From the NCBI GenBank assembly GCA_030374805.1, contig JARGSG010000221.1, forward strand, positions 124,001-188,000: a stretch of DNA of 64,000 nucleotides. Reading direction: 5' to 3'. The stretch's first letter is position 1. Every line of letters begins with the position of its first letter. Shown here piece after piece: positions 53,281 through 64,000 of this stretch. Both the position numbers and the translations under genes were made by a program. Source of the DNA: Gracilaria gracilis. Taxonomy: Eukaryota; Rhodophyta; Florideophyceae; Gracilariales; Gracilariaceae. Under the pieces are notes generated by a model. The model was given only the letters and a program-made list of their open reading frames with translations. It was not told where the DNA came from and did no database searches.

Positions 53281-54011
53281 CTAGGGCGAGATGGACGGGA
53301 GAGAGAGGCATGATGGGGCTGGAGAGGCAATGGGTGCGACTTGTTTTAGGCGGAAGTGAGTTGAGGCAAACTTGAGACTCTCGCTGCTTTTGGTTTATGT
53401 ACTGAGAATCTCAGTCTGAGATCAATGAGAAAAGGGCGGGATGTGAGTGAGCCTCAGACTCAGTGAAGGTACCGTTACCGTTGGTAGTAACGCTACCGTT
53501 GTAACGTACGATGCCCAAATGCTGGGAATTCAGCCAATATGTGGGATACATAGGGTGCTGTATTTTGGGCGAAACCACCTTTGACTCCGTGAAAAAACCG
53601 AGACCCGGCATCCCACTCGTCGATGTTCTCCGAGGACTACAATTATCCACACTCATTGAGGCTAGATATGAAAACTAGGCAGAAGCGGGTGTCGTTTAGT
53701 GTGAAAACGGCGCAATACTATTGGAGAAAACTCCATAAACGAGTACTCTCGGTGTAGGAGCTCTAATGTTCTTCACCAATGACTCTCACAAATTTCGCAT
53801 CGCTACACAATCTCCTCCCGTACTTATTCATCCCATGTGGCGCCAATCCCAGAATAAAAGTCGTCCAGGCCAAAACCAAAACGCCCAGTGTTCCAACGCC
53901 ACCGGCGACCGCACACGAAGTTTGGCAACCCGCAGACTCTCATTCAACTCCATTCTTAAGCAAACACTTTTCTCTCATGGCAGCGTTTATTGCAAGCCAG
54001 TGTAACGACGA
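53281..54011. other. Intergenic, no gene seen
   Basis: It contains near-palindromic short repeats (for example CCGTTACCGTTGGTAGTAACG at 53470-53490) and the left flank of the pogo-like remnant. Confidence 0.45.
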
Positions 54012-54515
54012 TTGAGACTATATATGTTGCAACGAAGCGCCATAAACTTAATAAAGGCAGACATAAACGAGACCTCATACACACTTCCGACATTGAAAGA
54101 CGCAATATTCTACATATATAAGAACAGTAACGCTACCATTACCGAAGCATCGGAACACTTCAATATCTTTTTATCTTCCTTGCATCGCCATTGGACAAAA
54201 TGGCACAACAGTTGACCTACAACGGAGCCCCTGCAAGCGAAAGATATAGAAATCACTGTCCATGAACCAGGCCGTCGATTTACAATGACAGATGAAGAAA
54301 AAGGGTTAACTGTCCGTGCCTTGAAAGAATACGCAAGAATGAAGACACCACTTACGAGGATAACATGATTTGATTTCGTTCAGCACTTTGTTCGCAAGCT
54401 CCCTTCCCTGCGCCAAGAAGAAATACGTAAAGTGTTCAAGCGAGCAAAAACAGGTCCGAAATGGATGCGTTACTTTCTTCGTCGACACCCAGAATTGCAA
54501 TTTAAGTCTGTCCAA
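54012..54515 (+). pseudogene. Second pogo-like transposase, N-terminal remnant
   Basis: One frame contains a first HTH (TLKDAIFYIYKNSNATITEA) and a CENP-B-type second HTH with GPKWMRYFLRRHPELQF, the arrangement seen at 5693-6785. In-frame TGA codons interrupt it after HWTKWHNS and again after TPLTRIT. The catalytic domain is missing: at about 54516 the sequence turns into Ty3 chromodomain coding. Confidence 0.7.
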
Positions 54516-54977
54516 GTTCCGAGCGTGGTGGAACGAGTCGTCGACCATCGCGACACCCCGAACGGACAGGAATACCGCGTACGATGGCACGGGTACCGCA
54601 CCGATCAGGATACCTTCGAACCGCCAGAACACATCCCCCAGCACTTTATCGCCCGCTATTGGCGTCGCCGAAACCCTTCGGTAACGGCGACACCTTAAGG
54701 AGGGGGAAAGGGGCGGATCCGAGATCCGAGATCGTACGTACTGGCTCGCAAGCGGTGAACCGTCACGGGACACGAAAAAGGCGCCGCCACTACGTTATCA
54801 TTGGGCGACAAACCGCCACCAACGTACGCCTATTGGTCAATTACTTTCCGATTTTTACAAAACGCCGCCTTTTTCGACAACGGCACACGCAGAACGACAC
54901 GCTATTGGCCCACAGGTCATCACAAACAATCACAAGTTTACTCAGGAGAAAAGAAAGCTACGAGTACGCACGGTCAA

Positions 54978-57176
54978 CTAAGTAGTCTTCTTCCAACCGG
55001 GCTTCGTAATACCACGCCCACGGGTACCCCACGGAGAGGTACCATGGCCCGCAGCGGAACCACCACGCGAACTCGAACCGGTCTTTGTCGGCTGGAACGC
55101 CAAGGCGGCCCCAGGCCACGGCGAAGTGGCCACGACCTTCTTCTTCCCACCCGACTTATTGCCCGATTGGCTTGCGGGTACAGGCGCCGGCTCTATGAGG
55201 TCCTCCTCAACCGTAACGGTCTCCGTTCCCTCCTGGTCTCCACTCGGAGACGGCATGGGAACATCCCGGACCGCGGGGGTTACCTCCTCTTGCGGAGTCT
55301 CCCCTTCGGGAGCCGCGTTCGTACCGCTCGGCCCTGCACCGTCACCGGACTGGCCTTCACCTTCAGGCTCTTCTCCGGGCGGAAGATAGGGCGCAACCAG
55401 CTCGACACCCTTGAAAAAGGACTCCGCCGCCTGGCGCATGTTCTTCACGATATGGTCGACAATACGCTCCGCATCGACCTGTTGCGCAATGCCCTCATAG
55501 GATTTGGTCACCAGCTCCTCTAACGGAGGCGCGAACGTCGACATCGGCGTCCCATCCACACCGGGCGCCATACCCAGACCAGCCGTCACGGACTTCTCGT
55601 GAGACGCGAGGACCAATAAGGAGTGGGCCCGGAGGTAACCGAGCAGGTTAAGCTGCGCCTGAGCCTGCTCACGGAGAGCAGTCTCGGCGTTGACCGCACG
55701 GCGCATCCATGCTCGGGCCGCCAACAGGGCGTCGTCAAGCGTCGCAGGTTCCTCTTCGCCGAACGGAATACAAGCCGCACGGAGAGCCATGAAGGACTTG
55801 TGCGTATCACCGTCCGAATGCGGGCTGGCGCTGTCCTCAATGGCGAACCCGGATTTGTCCCAAGACTTCCGACCGGATCCTGCCTGAACTCCTGCCTCCA
55901 CAACGGTCTTCGCCTCAACGGGTGTCACCATTGGAGTCGGCAGCGGCGCCACTTCCTCGAAGTCCTGCGCCATGAACCCATGCGGGAAGAAGTCCGGAAC
56001 GGTTTTGAAGGGCCAGGGGGGGAGACTCTCCGGACCCTTCAGGACACGAGTGATCGGCATCGCGACCGATCCGGTCGAGGGCATCGCCGGGAACGTATCG
56101 GAGTAGTAGTCGTACCACAGGAACCCCGGAGTGTTGTCCCAATCGGTCTCCAACGAGTACTGTAACAGTTTCTCACCGACCTGCGATGGAAACACGGTGC
56201 CGCGGAGAACGTTCGGGAGTCCCATCTCGGCCAGGATACATACCAGTTTGTACGGCATCGGAGACAACCGCCCGTACTTGGTTTGGCCGTCCTTGTGGTA
56301 CAGACGCTCGTCCCCCGCACGGGTGAAGACCTCGATACCTTCGTGGGCCGCCTGGGGGAACGCCATAAAGGCAAACACCGCCCACTCGGCATATACGACC
56401 TGACGGACAACACCCTGAATGGGTGAACCTTTGAGGAGCTCTTCCGAATGGTAAGCCAACACGGACGGAGTCGGTACGGATAGGTTGCGAGACACATCGA
56501 GGCTGATCCACACTTCGTTTGTGGAGCAATACAAGTCCGATCGGCGATGAACAGGGACGTCAAAGAACTCGACGTTGTGCCAACTGTACAGGAACCCATG
56601 GGACGCTCGGATTCTCGCCTCCGTTGCGGTATTAATTCCCCACCGTTGACGGTCCAGCCAGTACAACTTGTCGTACGGCGGTTCGAACATCACCAATTCA
56701 AGCGGATTCATGTCCTTCTCGGGGAAGCCCGAATCGGATGAGCAGCGGTGGAATAAACGCTGCAACGCATCCTGATAGGTCTTCTTCTCCGGAAAGCGCA
56801 GGTATAACATGTCGCTCCGCCCGTAGGTCTCTTCACTCTTCCGTCCGGTCACACCAGGCAGGTGGTTCCAGCGGGCTTGCCAAGCTTCGATGCTTGTCCG
56901 TTTCGGATTGCGAATCGCCATATCCCGCATCGGTAGCGCCGTCGGAATCGACGCGAAGCGCTCGCCGTCGAAGAACCCCTTCTGGACGTATTCCGTGACG
57001 GATAGCGGGACCTGCTTCCTCCGGCGAGGAGCGGTAAGACCGCGACGGAAGCGATGGTCATACTTCTGACCCGGTAACGGAACCGAACGGAAAGGTGTCG
57101 ACGGTGTACCAGAGCCGCTCGGAGTCGGCGCCATTGCGTGCGTAGGGTTGGATACGGAGTGAACCGATTCGGGCAT
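54978..57176 (-). CDS. Opposite-strand accessory ORF of element 3a
   Basis: It is an open frame of 732 residues in the same place and orientation as the frame at 30297-32255. The middle third is distantly similar: VWISLDVSRNLSVPTPSVL then VVYAEWAVFAFMAFPQA correspond to the CYVELPP and TEWAIRTAAYLLW blocks. The N-terminus is Ser/Pro-rich. The C-terminal part contains Ala-rich helices and a Gly/Ser-rich tail. The function is unknown. It differs strongly from the frames of elements 1 and 2, so the accessory gene has diverged with its family. Confidence 0.7.
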   Translation of the reverse strand: MPESVHSVSNPTHAMAPTPSGSGTPSTPFRSVPLPGQKYDHRFRRGLTAPRRRKQVPLSVTEYVQKGFFDGERFASIPTALPMRDMAIRNPKRTSIEAWQARWNHLPGVTGRKSEETYGRSDMLYLRFPEKKTYQDALQRLFHRCSSDSGFPEKDMNPLELVMFEPPYDKLYWLDRQRWGINTATEARIRASHGFLYSWHNVEFFDVPVHRRSDLYCSTNEVWISLDVSRNLSVPTPSVLAYHSEELLKGSPIQGVVRQVVYAEWAVFAFMAFPQAAHEGIEVFTRAGDERLYHKDGQTKYGRLSPMPYKLVCILAEMGLPNVLRGTVFPSQVGEKLLQYSLETDWDNTPGFLWYDYYSDTFPAMPSTGSVAMPITRVLKGPESLPPWPFKTVPDFFPHGFMAQDFEEVAPLPTPMVTPVEAKTVVEAGVQAGSGRKSWDKSGFAIEDSASPHSDGDTHKSFMALRAACIPFGEEEPATLDDALLAARAWMRRAVNAETALREQAQAQLNLLGYLRAHSLLVLASHEKSVTAGLGMAPGVDGTPMSTFAPPLEELVTKSYEGIAQQVDAERIVDHIVKNMRQAAESFFKGVELVAPYLPPGEEPEGEGQSGDGAGPSGTNAAPEGETPQEEVTPAVRDVPMPSPSGDQEGTETVTVEEDLIEPAPVPASQSGNKSGGKKKVVATSPWPGAALAFQPTKTGSSSRGGSAAGHGTSPWGTRGRGITKPGWKKTT

Positions 57177-58382
57177 GTCAACGCTTGGCTGGCGCTCTTA
57201 TAGGGGAAGGTGAACACGACAACGCGGTACTTGAGGTATTACCGACCGTTTGGAATCGCCACGACGACTATTTTCATCGTACAGACACCGCGCGGACGAA
57301 ATGTCAGTGCTGATCAATTTATTTTTATTGGAGGATCAGGAGCTGACGTTCCGCCACCCACTGCACACGAGATACGCTATACACTCGCTTCGTCGCGGCG
57401 TCGCATCGCGTCCAATTCGTACGGTCGCTCGCCCGTATGGTCACAATGAGCACTGACGGTCCTTCGACCGCCACCCCATTTACGAAAAAGGACCACCGCT
57501 TCGGACACGGCGTACCCGTACGGACACGCGTTCGACCGCTAAGGGATCATCCGCCGTAAGCCCTCCGTCGAGACGTGCGGCGCGCGCCAATACGCGTACC
57601 CGCCAGACACCCTTCATCGAGACGTGCCGGGTGTACCGAATGGATCCCCATCGGGCATTCTCCTTCGAGACGAACCGCACGGAAAGACACGGATACACGC
57701 ACGCCTTCGCTGCCGTCAGTACCCGTCTTCACGCCCGCTCGTACTTAACACGGCAAGCGTCCCCAACGGTTCCGTCCATATGGTGTCTCCTCCACTTAGG
57801 GAAATCGGGCATGGCTTCGCCCCGCCCATCCTGGGCAAATTTTCCGAAAGCGGACGCTGTGGCTCCCCGTAACCCGTACGGACTCCACGCACGCGTGCTG
57901 CGTGTTACCGAATGGATGACACCAAGCGCAAACCTCGCGGTAGGCGGGGCTGACGACTTCGAGGCCCTGCCGGACACGCTACGTGTGGTGACCAACACGG
58001 ACGCCCTGCAGGACAGGATGCACATTTCCGATCGGGCTTGAACGTAAGAGGTACCGAGCTCGTTGACGGTACTCGAACAAGTGTCTACGGTCTGCACAGT
58101 TATTACGGTTGCGTACGCCCCGGATCAAGCCCCGTTTGTCTTCGATCCAGCGTTCGCGTGCCAGCGCCTTTCGTTCCGCTCGGTTTGGACCTCACCACAC
58201 GTACACATGCTCCTCTCGTAGCTCCCGCTCTGGAAATTTTGGCATGGCTCCGCCCCGCCCTTTCCGGGCAAAATTTCCGAACGGACGTTATGGCGCCCTC
58301 TAAACCATACGGATAGACGCGTACCGACTTGGCGACGTTACGCGGCGCTCCGAGGGCGGAGCGCAAGTGTAGGAGGGGGATC

Positions 58383-58925
58383 TGTAGTATAGTGGGTCCG
58401 AGTTGGTGCAGAGTGTGTCTGATCAGCCGTTCACGTACGAAGGGGTAGTGCACGATGGGCTGGTGCAGTGGCACCGCCACGTGTATGATTTGGTGATCAA
58501 GTGCCGGACGGGTTGGCACAGCGTACAAGTTGGCCACGTGTACGGACTTGGTAGTGACAGTGCAAATTAGACCGATCGTACAGTAGTTAGTAATGGGGCC
58601 CAGACCCGATATTTAGTTGTAGGTCGGATCTCCCGAGGCCCCAATCGTAAACGACAAGCATCTCCTGCCGAACGTCTTCTTCGCTAGTTTGCACTAACGA
58701 TAGACCGCACGGCTACTCCTTTATTGGGTTTCTCAGACCGTTCGTACCCTTCCGCACGTTCCTGTACGTGCCTGGTGATACCAATCGTCCACTCTCCCCT
58801 CGACCGCCCGGTGCTTCCGCCCCTTCTCTCCGCTCGGATTCATTACAGTCACAAGACTGTACGCTACCGCCGCTCCCGTCTCAAGACCGCTTCGGACTCT
58901 CTCCCTTTTTGTGCATTATACCACA
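58383..58925 (+). repeat. LTR shared by elements 3a and 3b
   Basis: It starts TGTAGTATAG two bases after a polypurine tract (the 3' LTR context) and ends ACCACA one base before the primer-binding site TGGTCTCCCGACCTAGAA (the 5' LTR context). So it acts as 3' LTR of the left copy and 5' LTR of the right copy. The ends are inferred from these marks only, since no second LTR of this family is in the window. Confidence 0.7.
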
Positions 58926-59001
58926 TTGGTCTCCCGACCTAGAAGTGGAATTCGAGACCGTACAGAGCAGCAGAACCGATCGTGGAACCGATACGTACAG
59001 T

Positions 59002-60753
59002 ATGAGTCATCGTCCGCACGGAGAAATGGGTGAAGGGTCTTTGGTCGAAAAAGACTCCGCAAAGTCCGTACCGGTCGCAAGTCGCGCCGCTTCGGTTGGC
59101 CGCCGGAGCACCCGAAGTAACGCGACGGCCTACGTCACGCCTTCAGAGGAGCCCGAACGGATAATCCGAGACGGTTCCGCACGTAATAGGTCTAAGTCCG
59201 AACGGAACGAGGACGAGGCAATCGCGCTCGCTCCCTTTCCCGGAACGGGGAAGACGCCGCGGGGCGAAGCTGGCCCCGCGCCGCCACTCCTGACCGAACG
59301 GACTACCGCACGGGAACTCTGGGCAGGGATCGCTCCCTACGCCCTGCAGAGTCTCCGAACAGAAATTGAGGTCCACGTCCCCATGGAAGTGGAGACGTAC
59401 CTCAAGGACCGAATCCCGGCGCTTCTGCACCAGGATATTCCACCGATCGTACACGATATGGTCAGGAATATCCTGAAGACAGACCGTTCGGAACCTGCTA
59501 CGTCAGCTCTGAACAGTACACTGGCCGCACTGGTAGCTCAGCTACCGACCCACCCACCCAAATCTTTTATTGACCGTACGGACAATGCACCCGCTAGTGG
59601 CGAGAGGCAACACCGACCGGAACTGAAGAAGGGCCCAACGAGGGGTCCGACCGGAGTGTACCTCCCGCCAGTCAACCCGCAGGACGATCCGAACGGAAGC
59701 TCAGGAGATTCCTCCGACGAGAGGAGGAATCGCCGCCGCAGAGGCGGTAGACCGAGCGGAAGTTCCGATTCGGATGACGCGCCCCGTAAACGGAAAGACC
59801 GTCGCCGCCAGAGAAGGCGAAGATCAGCCAGAACGGACTCGGACTCTTCGGAGTCATCGTCGGATGACGACCGCACGGATTCGGAAGTCGACCGACACTC
59901 CCGCAGCCCTCGACGGAGGGGGAAGTCCGATCGGTATCGTTCCCGTTCGGACAGGTTGATGCTAAAACGCATCAGGCCCTTGAACGAGAAGTTCGCCAAA
60001 GTGGTGGACTACCGTACGTACAGGTTGCTCAGGAGGAGCCAGACGTACAATTCGCGGGTGGCGCGCAAGATTGCGCGCTACCAAAAGAAATTGAATGTCC
60101 AGATGAAGGGTCATTCCTTTTCCGGGACGGATCCGATATCGGTGCTCAATTTCTTACAGCGGTTTAAAACCGCTTGCAACCATAACGGACTCACTGAGGG
60201 GGCAGCCCTCTGGTGTTTCCAGTTTTACCTGACCGGACCGGCGCACGCTCTGGTTCAGTCTCGGCTCGAAGGTGAGTCTGGCGCTGTCAACCGTACTCGG
60301 GATGAGTCTCTCCATACGTACGAAGAGGTAGTCAACTTTCTGTTGACCACGTACGCAACGGATGAGATCATTGCCGACGCGGCCGCAGAGGTCACCCTCT
60401 ACCGCCAAGCGTCAGGCATAACCGAAACGGAATTCGCCCAGAAGCTCTGGACGAAAGCCCTCCGTTGCGGAAATGTCTTTACCGATCGGAATTTGAAGGG
60501 GATCTTCGTCGAAAGTCTCCTTGCCGCCATACGGTCAAAGGTGAGGAACCACCTCACCTCGCATCCCAATATCGGATACGATGCACTTGCCCGTTACGCG
60601 GAATCGTACGGAGACACCCATCGTGCCTCACGTAGACAGTCCGTTCGGGTCGATACTCAAAAGCCAACCGTTCGGAAAGAGTCCTCTCGTACCGCCCCGG
60701 AAGGTTCACAGTATCGATACCCCGTCGGAATCGATCTATTCCGTATCGGATGA
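59002..60753 (+). CDS. gag of element 3b
   Basis: It is about 583 residues from the MSHRPHGEMGEGSL methionine, the first ATG after the primer-binding site that suits. The N-terminal half is acidic and Ser/Arg-rich (RRRRGGRPSGSSDSDDA). The capsid-like region includes DPISVLNFLQRFKTACNHNG, YLTGPAHALVQSRLEG and VTLYRQASGITETEFAQKLW, aligning with element 2 gag. Confidence 0.8.
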   Translation: MSHRPHGEMGEGSLVEKDSAKSVPVASRAASVGRRSTRSNATAYVTPSEEPERIIRDGSARNRSKSERNEDEAIALAPFPGTGKTPRGEAGPAPPLLTERTTARELWAGIAPYALQSLRTEIEVHVPMEVETYLKDRIPALLHQDIPPIVHDMVRNILKTDRSEPATSALNSTLAALVAQLPTHPPKSFIDRTDNAPASGERQHRPELKKGPTRGPTGVYLPPVNPQDDPNGSSGDSSDERRNRRRRGGRPSGSSDSDDAPRKRKDRRRQRRRRSARTDSDSSESSSDDDRTDSEVDRHSRSPRRRGKSDRYRSRSDRLMLKRIRPLNEKFAKVVDYRTYRLLRRSQTYNSRVARKIARYQKKLNVQMKGHSFSGTDPISVLNFLQRFKTACNHNGLTEGAALWCFQFYLTGPAHALVQSRLEGESGAVNRTRDESLHTYEEVVNFLLTTYATDEIIADAAAEVTLYRQASGITETEFAQKLWTKALRCGNVFTDRNLKGIFVESLLAAIRSKVRNHLTSHPNIGYDALARYAESYGDTHRASRRQSVRVDTQKPTVRKESSRTAPEGSQYRYPVGIDLFRIG

Positions 60754-63700
60754 AGACGAGGAACATGTCCTCGCGGTATCCCGCGCGTCTTCCATGCCCT
60801 CGCCCCCCACTACGCCCTCGGCTTCAACGCCGGCTCAGTCCGTTCGGTCTTATCCCAGTCCTGCCAGCTCCAGGGTACAGCAACCCCAGGGGCAGGCACC
60901 AGTTAGACCGTGTCGGATTTGCCTCTCGCGGGAGCCCAACTGCTGTGAGTTGCTCCCCCCGGACCTAAAGGAGAAGCTGCTGGCCATCCGGGAGGCTAAC
61001 TATCAGCAACGCCGCGAGGAAGGCTATTACAGTGCCTACCAGACCGGACGGAAAACTGATACCCCGAAGGACGATGTAGGATATCGCCAGGGCTGGCAGC
61101 CTCGCCAGACGTACTCACCAAAACCGACACCGGCCGTCACACTGGTCGAGGAGCCTGCTCCCCACCAGGAAAACGACCAGGAGGAAGCGTAGAGGCATCG
61201 CCTCCTCCACAGAGGCCTAGCCTCGCCCCGTCAGCGACAGACCGAACGGACTCCATCCGAGGGGAGTCTCCTGTCCTGACATGTGACCTGACCGATACGG
61301 ACATTGAAACCGAAACGGTCCTCTTTTCTAGCGCGAACTACAAGGTGCACGTGTCGATTGGCCTCAACACGGCACTGATGTATCCGTTAACGGGAGTTCT
61401 TGATACCGGAGCCGGACCCTGTCTGGTTCACGAACGCCATCTCCCTCCGAATTGGCGCTCGAAACTCCGACCGGACGTAAGACCCCGAATTACGGACGCA
61501 TCGAAGAACCGAATGGACGTTGTGGGAGTTCTTCCCCTTATGGTCCGAATCGGTGACCTCAATGTACGAGTACAGTTCTTGGTGGTTTCTAACCCTCTCC
61601 ACCAGTGTACTACTCGGTACCTTCTTTTATTGACAAGTACGTCTTGGCAATACTACCACCGAAACGGACAATACTCTTACGACACTCCAAACCGGTGTCT
61701 ATACAGTCTTCCGCCTACGGACCAAATGCACCTTCCGCGCCGGAACCAGAACCCGAACGGGAAACTCCATCTAATAAGATACACGTTGCCCGTCCGGTTG
61801 TTCTACCCCCAATGTCGGAAACGAACGTCTTGGTAACCACCAAAACGTCCGGCTTGGTCTCTTCTACAGTCTCATCACCGAACGGGATCAACGCTTGAAC
61901 TCACACCTCCTTGCGGGTGGAGTTATGGAGCTCCGACCGGACGTACCCTTTCTCGTTCGCGTGGCGAACTTTTCTGACCGCTCGGTCCGACTACACAAGA
62001 ACACCGTTATCGGACTTGCTCTTCCATCTCCTGTAGCGCTCATAACTCCGCAACCATCGTCGCGGAGCGACGAGTCCAAGGAGGGGGAACACATTCCGAT
62101 TTCGGGTAATAATTCCGAACGGGAACACAAGGATACCGAACAGGAGCAAGAAACCGTACGGAAAGATGAGAATGATTGGACCACCAAGGTACAGATCAGC
62201 CCTGAGTATGTTACCGAACGGGACAAAGTCATTGAGCTACTTCAACCGTTTGCGGACATGTGGGACGGCCATCTTGGAACGATTGCGGCAGCGAAGCACC
62301 GCATCCATCTGGAACCAGGCTCGAAGCCCATATTCCAGATGCCGTACCGTGCCGGACCCGCTCGGAGAGAACTCTAACGTAAGGAGGTGACAAAGCAGCT
62401 CGCTGCTGGTGTCATAGAACCGTCATCGGCAGAATGGGCCAGCCCGGTCGTATTCGCGCTCAAGAAAGACGGAAGCCTTCGCTTTTGCGTCGACTACCGC
62501 CGTTTGAACGCTACGACCGTACGGGACACATACCCACTACCCCGAATGGACGAGTGCATCGACTCTCTTGGAGATGCACAAATCTTCTCCACTTTGGACG
62601 CCAACAGTGGTTATTGGCAGACCGAAATGGATGAAGCCGACCGGGACAAAACAACGTTCACGTCGCATATGGGGACTGTACCGTTATCGGAGAATGCCGT
62701 TCGGACTCAAGAACGCACCGGCTACTTTCCAGCGTGCTCTCGATATCATCCTTTCACGGGTGAAGTGGCAGTACGCACTGGTGTATCTTGATGACGTAAT
62801 CATCTATTCCCGGACGGTTGAAGAGCATTATGACCATGTGCGGACCATACTGCATATGCTCCGTTCGGCTGGTGTTACTCTCCGACTGGACAAGTGCTAC
62901 TTTTTCAGTGGCACGGTGGACTATCTAGGCCCACGTAATCCGACCGGGAAAGCTTCAAGTGTCTCTCAAGACACAGAATGCTATCAAGCAGGCTAAACCG
63001 CCTACGACCCAGACGGAGCTCCGATCGTTCTTGGGGCTCTGTAACGTTTTCCGTCGGTTTGTCGCAAACTTCGCCCGAATTGAGGCTCCATTGAACCGCA
63101 AGTTGGAGAAGGGGCAACCCACGAAGTTTGAGACATTGACCGATACGGAATACGAAGCCTTTGACGAATTACGTCAGAGACTGATACGCCCGCCCATTTT
63201 GGCCATTCCCCGTCAAGGGTACCCGTACGTTCTGGATACAGACGCATGCGACCGACAGGTAGGATGCACCCTGCTACAGAAGCAACCGGACGGAGGCTTC
63301 TTACCAATCGGTTATTGGAGCCGCTCTCTATCCAAGACCGAACGGCAATACTCAACTACCGAACGGGAATGCCTTGCGGTCGTCTGGGCAATACTGCACC
63401 TCCCGTCCGTACCTGGGAAGGCCAGAGGTTCACAGTCCGAACGGATCACCACTCCTTGAGGTGGATACTGAACCTTGCGGACGCTTCCGGACGGCTGGCT
63501 AGGTGGCGGTTACGTGTAATGGAGTACGACTTCGATGTTGTCCACCGTCCGGGTATCAAACACCAAGCGGCTGATGCCCTGTCTCGGATCCGAACGGATG
63601 GCGAGGACGATACCCCATTGGAAGAAGAGGTCCCCTGCTTGCTAGTGAACGACCGTACGGACGATAGCTACATCATCACTAACATTACCGTCAATGGTGA

Positions 63701-64000
63701 TGAGTACAGTGACGTCTGCGTCGACTGGCCAACGCCCGAACGGAAATCTGCTGGCATCCCCGAGGTGCTTGCTGTCACCTCGGAGGAAACCAATATCGTT
63801 CCGGTCACGGTCGAGGAGCTAGTGCGAGCTCAAGCAGATGACCCTTTCTGCGAGTCCGTACGGAAAGACATCGGCAACGGTGTCACTCTGTTCGACATTG
63901 ACCGAAACGGACTCATAGTCCGCAAAGCCCCCACTGGACGGAGCCATCCAGAAGGTCGTACCTGCATCACTGCAGGCACGCGTCCTCTACTTGGCACACT

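Larger units (their letters stand above)
54516..58925 (+). mobile_element. Ty3/gypsy element 3a, 3' part
   Basis: Parts in order: chromodomain (about 54520-54690; VVDHRDTPNGQEYRVRWHGY), a polypurine-like motif (54692-54706), the opposite-strand accessory ORF (54978-57176), about 1.2 kb of spacer, a polypurine tract (58371-58380) and the LTR 58383-58925. The 5' part is missing, cut where pogo-like sequence begins. It is broken as an element, although its accessory frame is open. Confidence 0.75.
58383..64000 (+). mobile_element. Ty3/gypsy element 3b, 5' part (broken)
   Basis: Parts: LTR (58383-58925), primer-binding site (58927-58944), gag (59002-60753), protease (near 61390-61600, with LDTGAGP), reverse transcriptase (about 62390-62960, with VDYRRLNATT and YLDDVIIYS), RNase H (about 63210-63600) and the start of integrase, running off the right edge. 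Gag is open; the pol region has several breaks, so this copy is broken. It is of intermediate age. The whole sequence is crowded with CCGNNCGG palindromes. Confidence 0.85.

Overview
This window is nuclear DNA of a eukaryote, dominated by nested transposons around a small island of ordinary host genes. A photosynthetic host is likely: one intact gene (50759-51466) has a transit-peptide-like N-terminus followed by UVR-like and NTF2-like domains. Compact genes with few short introns and chromodomain Ty3 elements would suit a red alga, but that assignment is inference.

Layout. 1-5692: 3' part of a broken Ty3/gypsy element (element 1), inserted into a pogo-like transposase (5693-6785). 7960-26578: an 18.6-kb DNA transposon with 20-bp terminal inverted repeats, TCGA at both flanks and subterminal AACTAGC repeats. 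26583-27837: 3' fragment of another Ty3 element (B), which cuts a Ulp1-like protease gene (27838-28535). 29410-40825: a young Ty3 element that looks whole (element 2), with near-identical LTRs and the target duplication AACTA. 40941-42057: a small TIR element. 43191-53280: host genes (C2H2 zinc finger, APH-type kinase and its decayed duplicate, a REXO1-like gene, the UVR/NTF2 protein, a lactonase-type beta-propeller). 54012-54515: a second pogo-like remnant. 54516-64000: two head-to-tail copies of a third Ty3 family (3a and 3b) that appear to share one LTR.

The most striking item is the 18.6-kb transposon. At its right end is a Plavaka-type (CACTA-like) transposase. The rest is cargo for nucleic-acid and chromatin modification. 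One gene joins a ParB-like domain to a 2OG-Fe(II) dioxygenase. Divergent from it, another joins a beta-type amino-DNA methyltransferase to a SET protein-methyltransferase domain. The 1.9 kb between them holds four near-perfect 80-bp palindromes and a 122-bp tandem array of hairpins. Two coiled-coil proteins, an unknown gene and a ketopantoate-reductase-like gene complete it. Most of these genes carry a few stops or frameshifts, so this copy is a decayed member of what may be an undescribed family of epigenetic DNA transposons.

The Ty3 elements share three oddities. Each carries an extra open reading frame on the opposite strand between pol and the 3' LTR. Polypurine-tract-like AAGGAGGGGGA motifs recur inside pol at fixed places. 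Elements 2 and 3b, though divergent, have the same primer-binding site. The third family is also saturated with the DNA palindrome CCGNNCGG: about 59 copies in 9.4 kb by eye, against about one in element 2.
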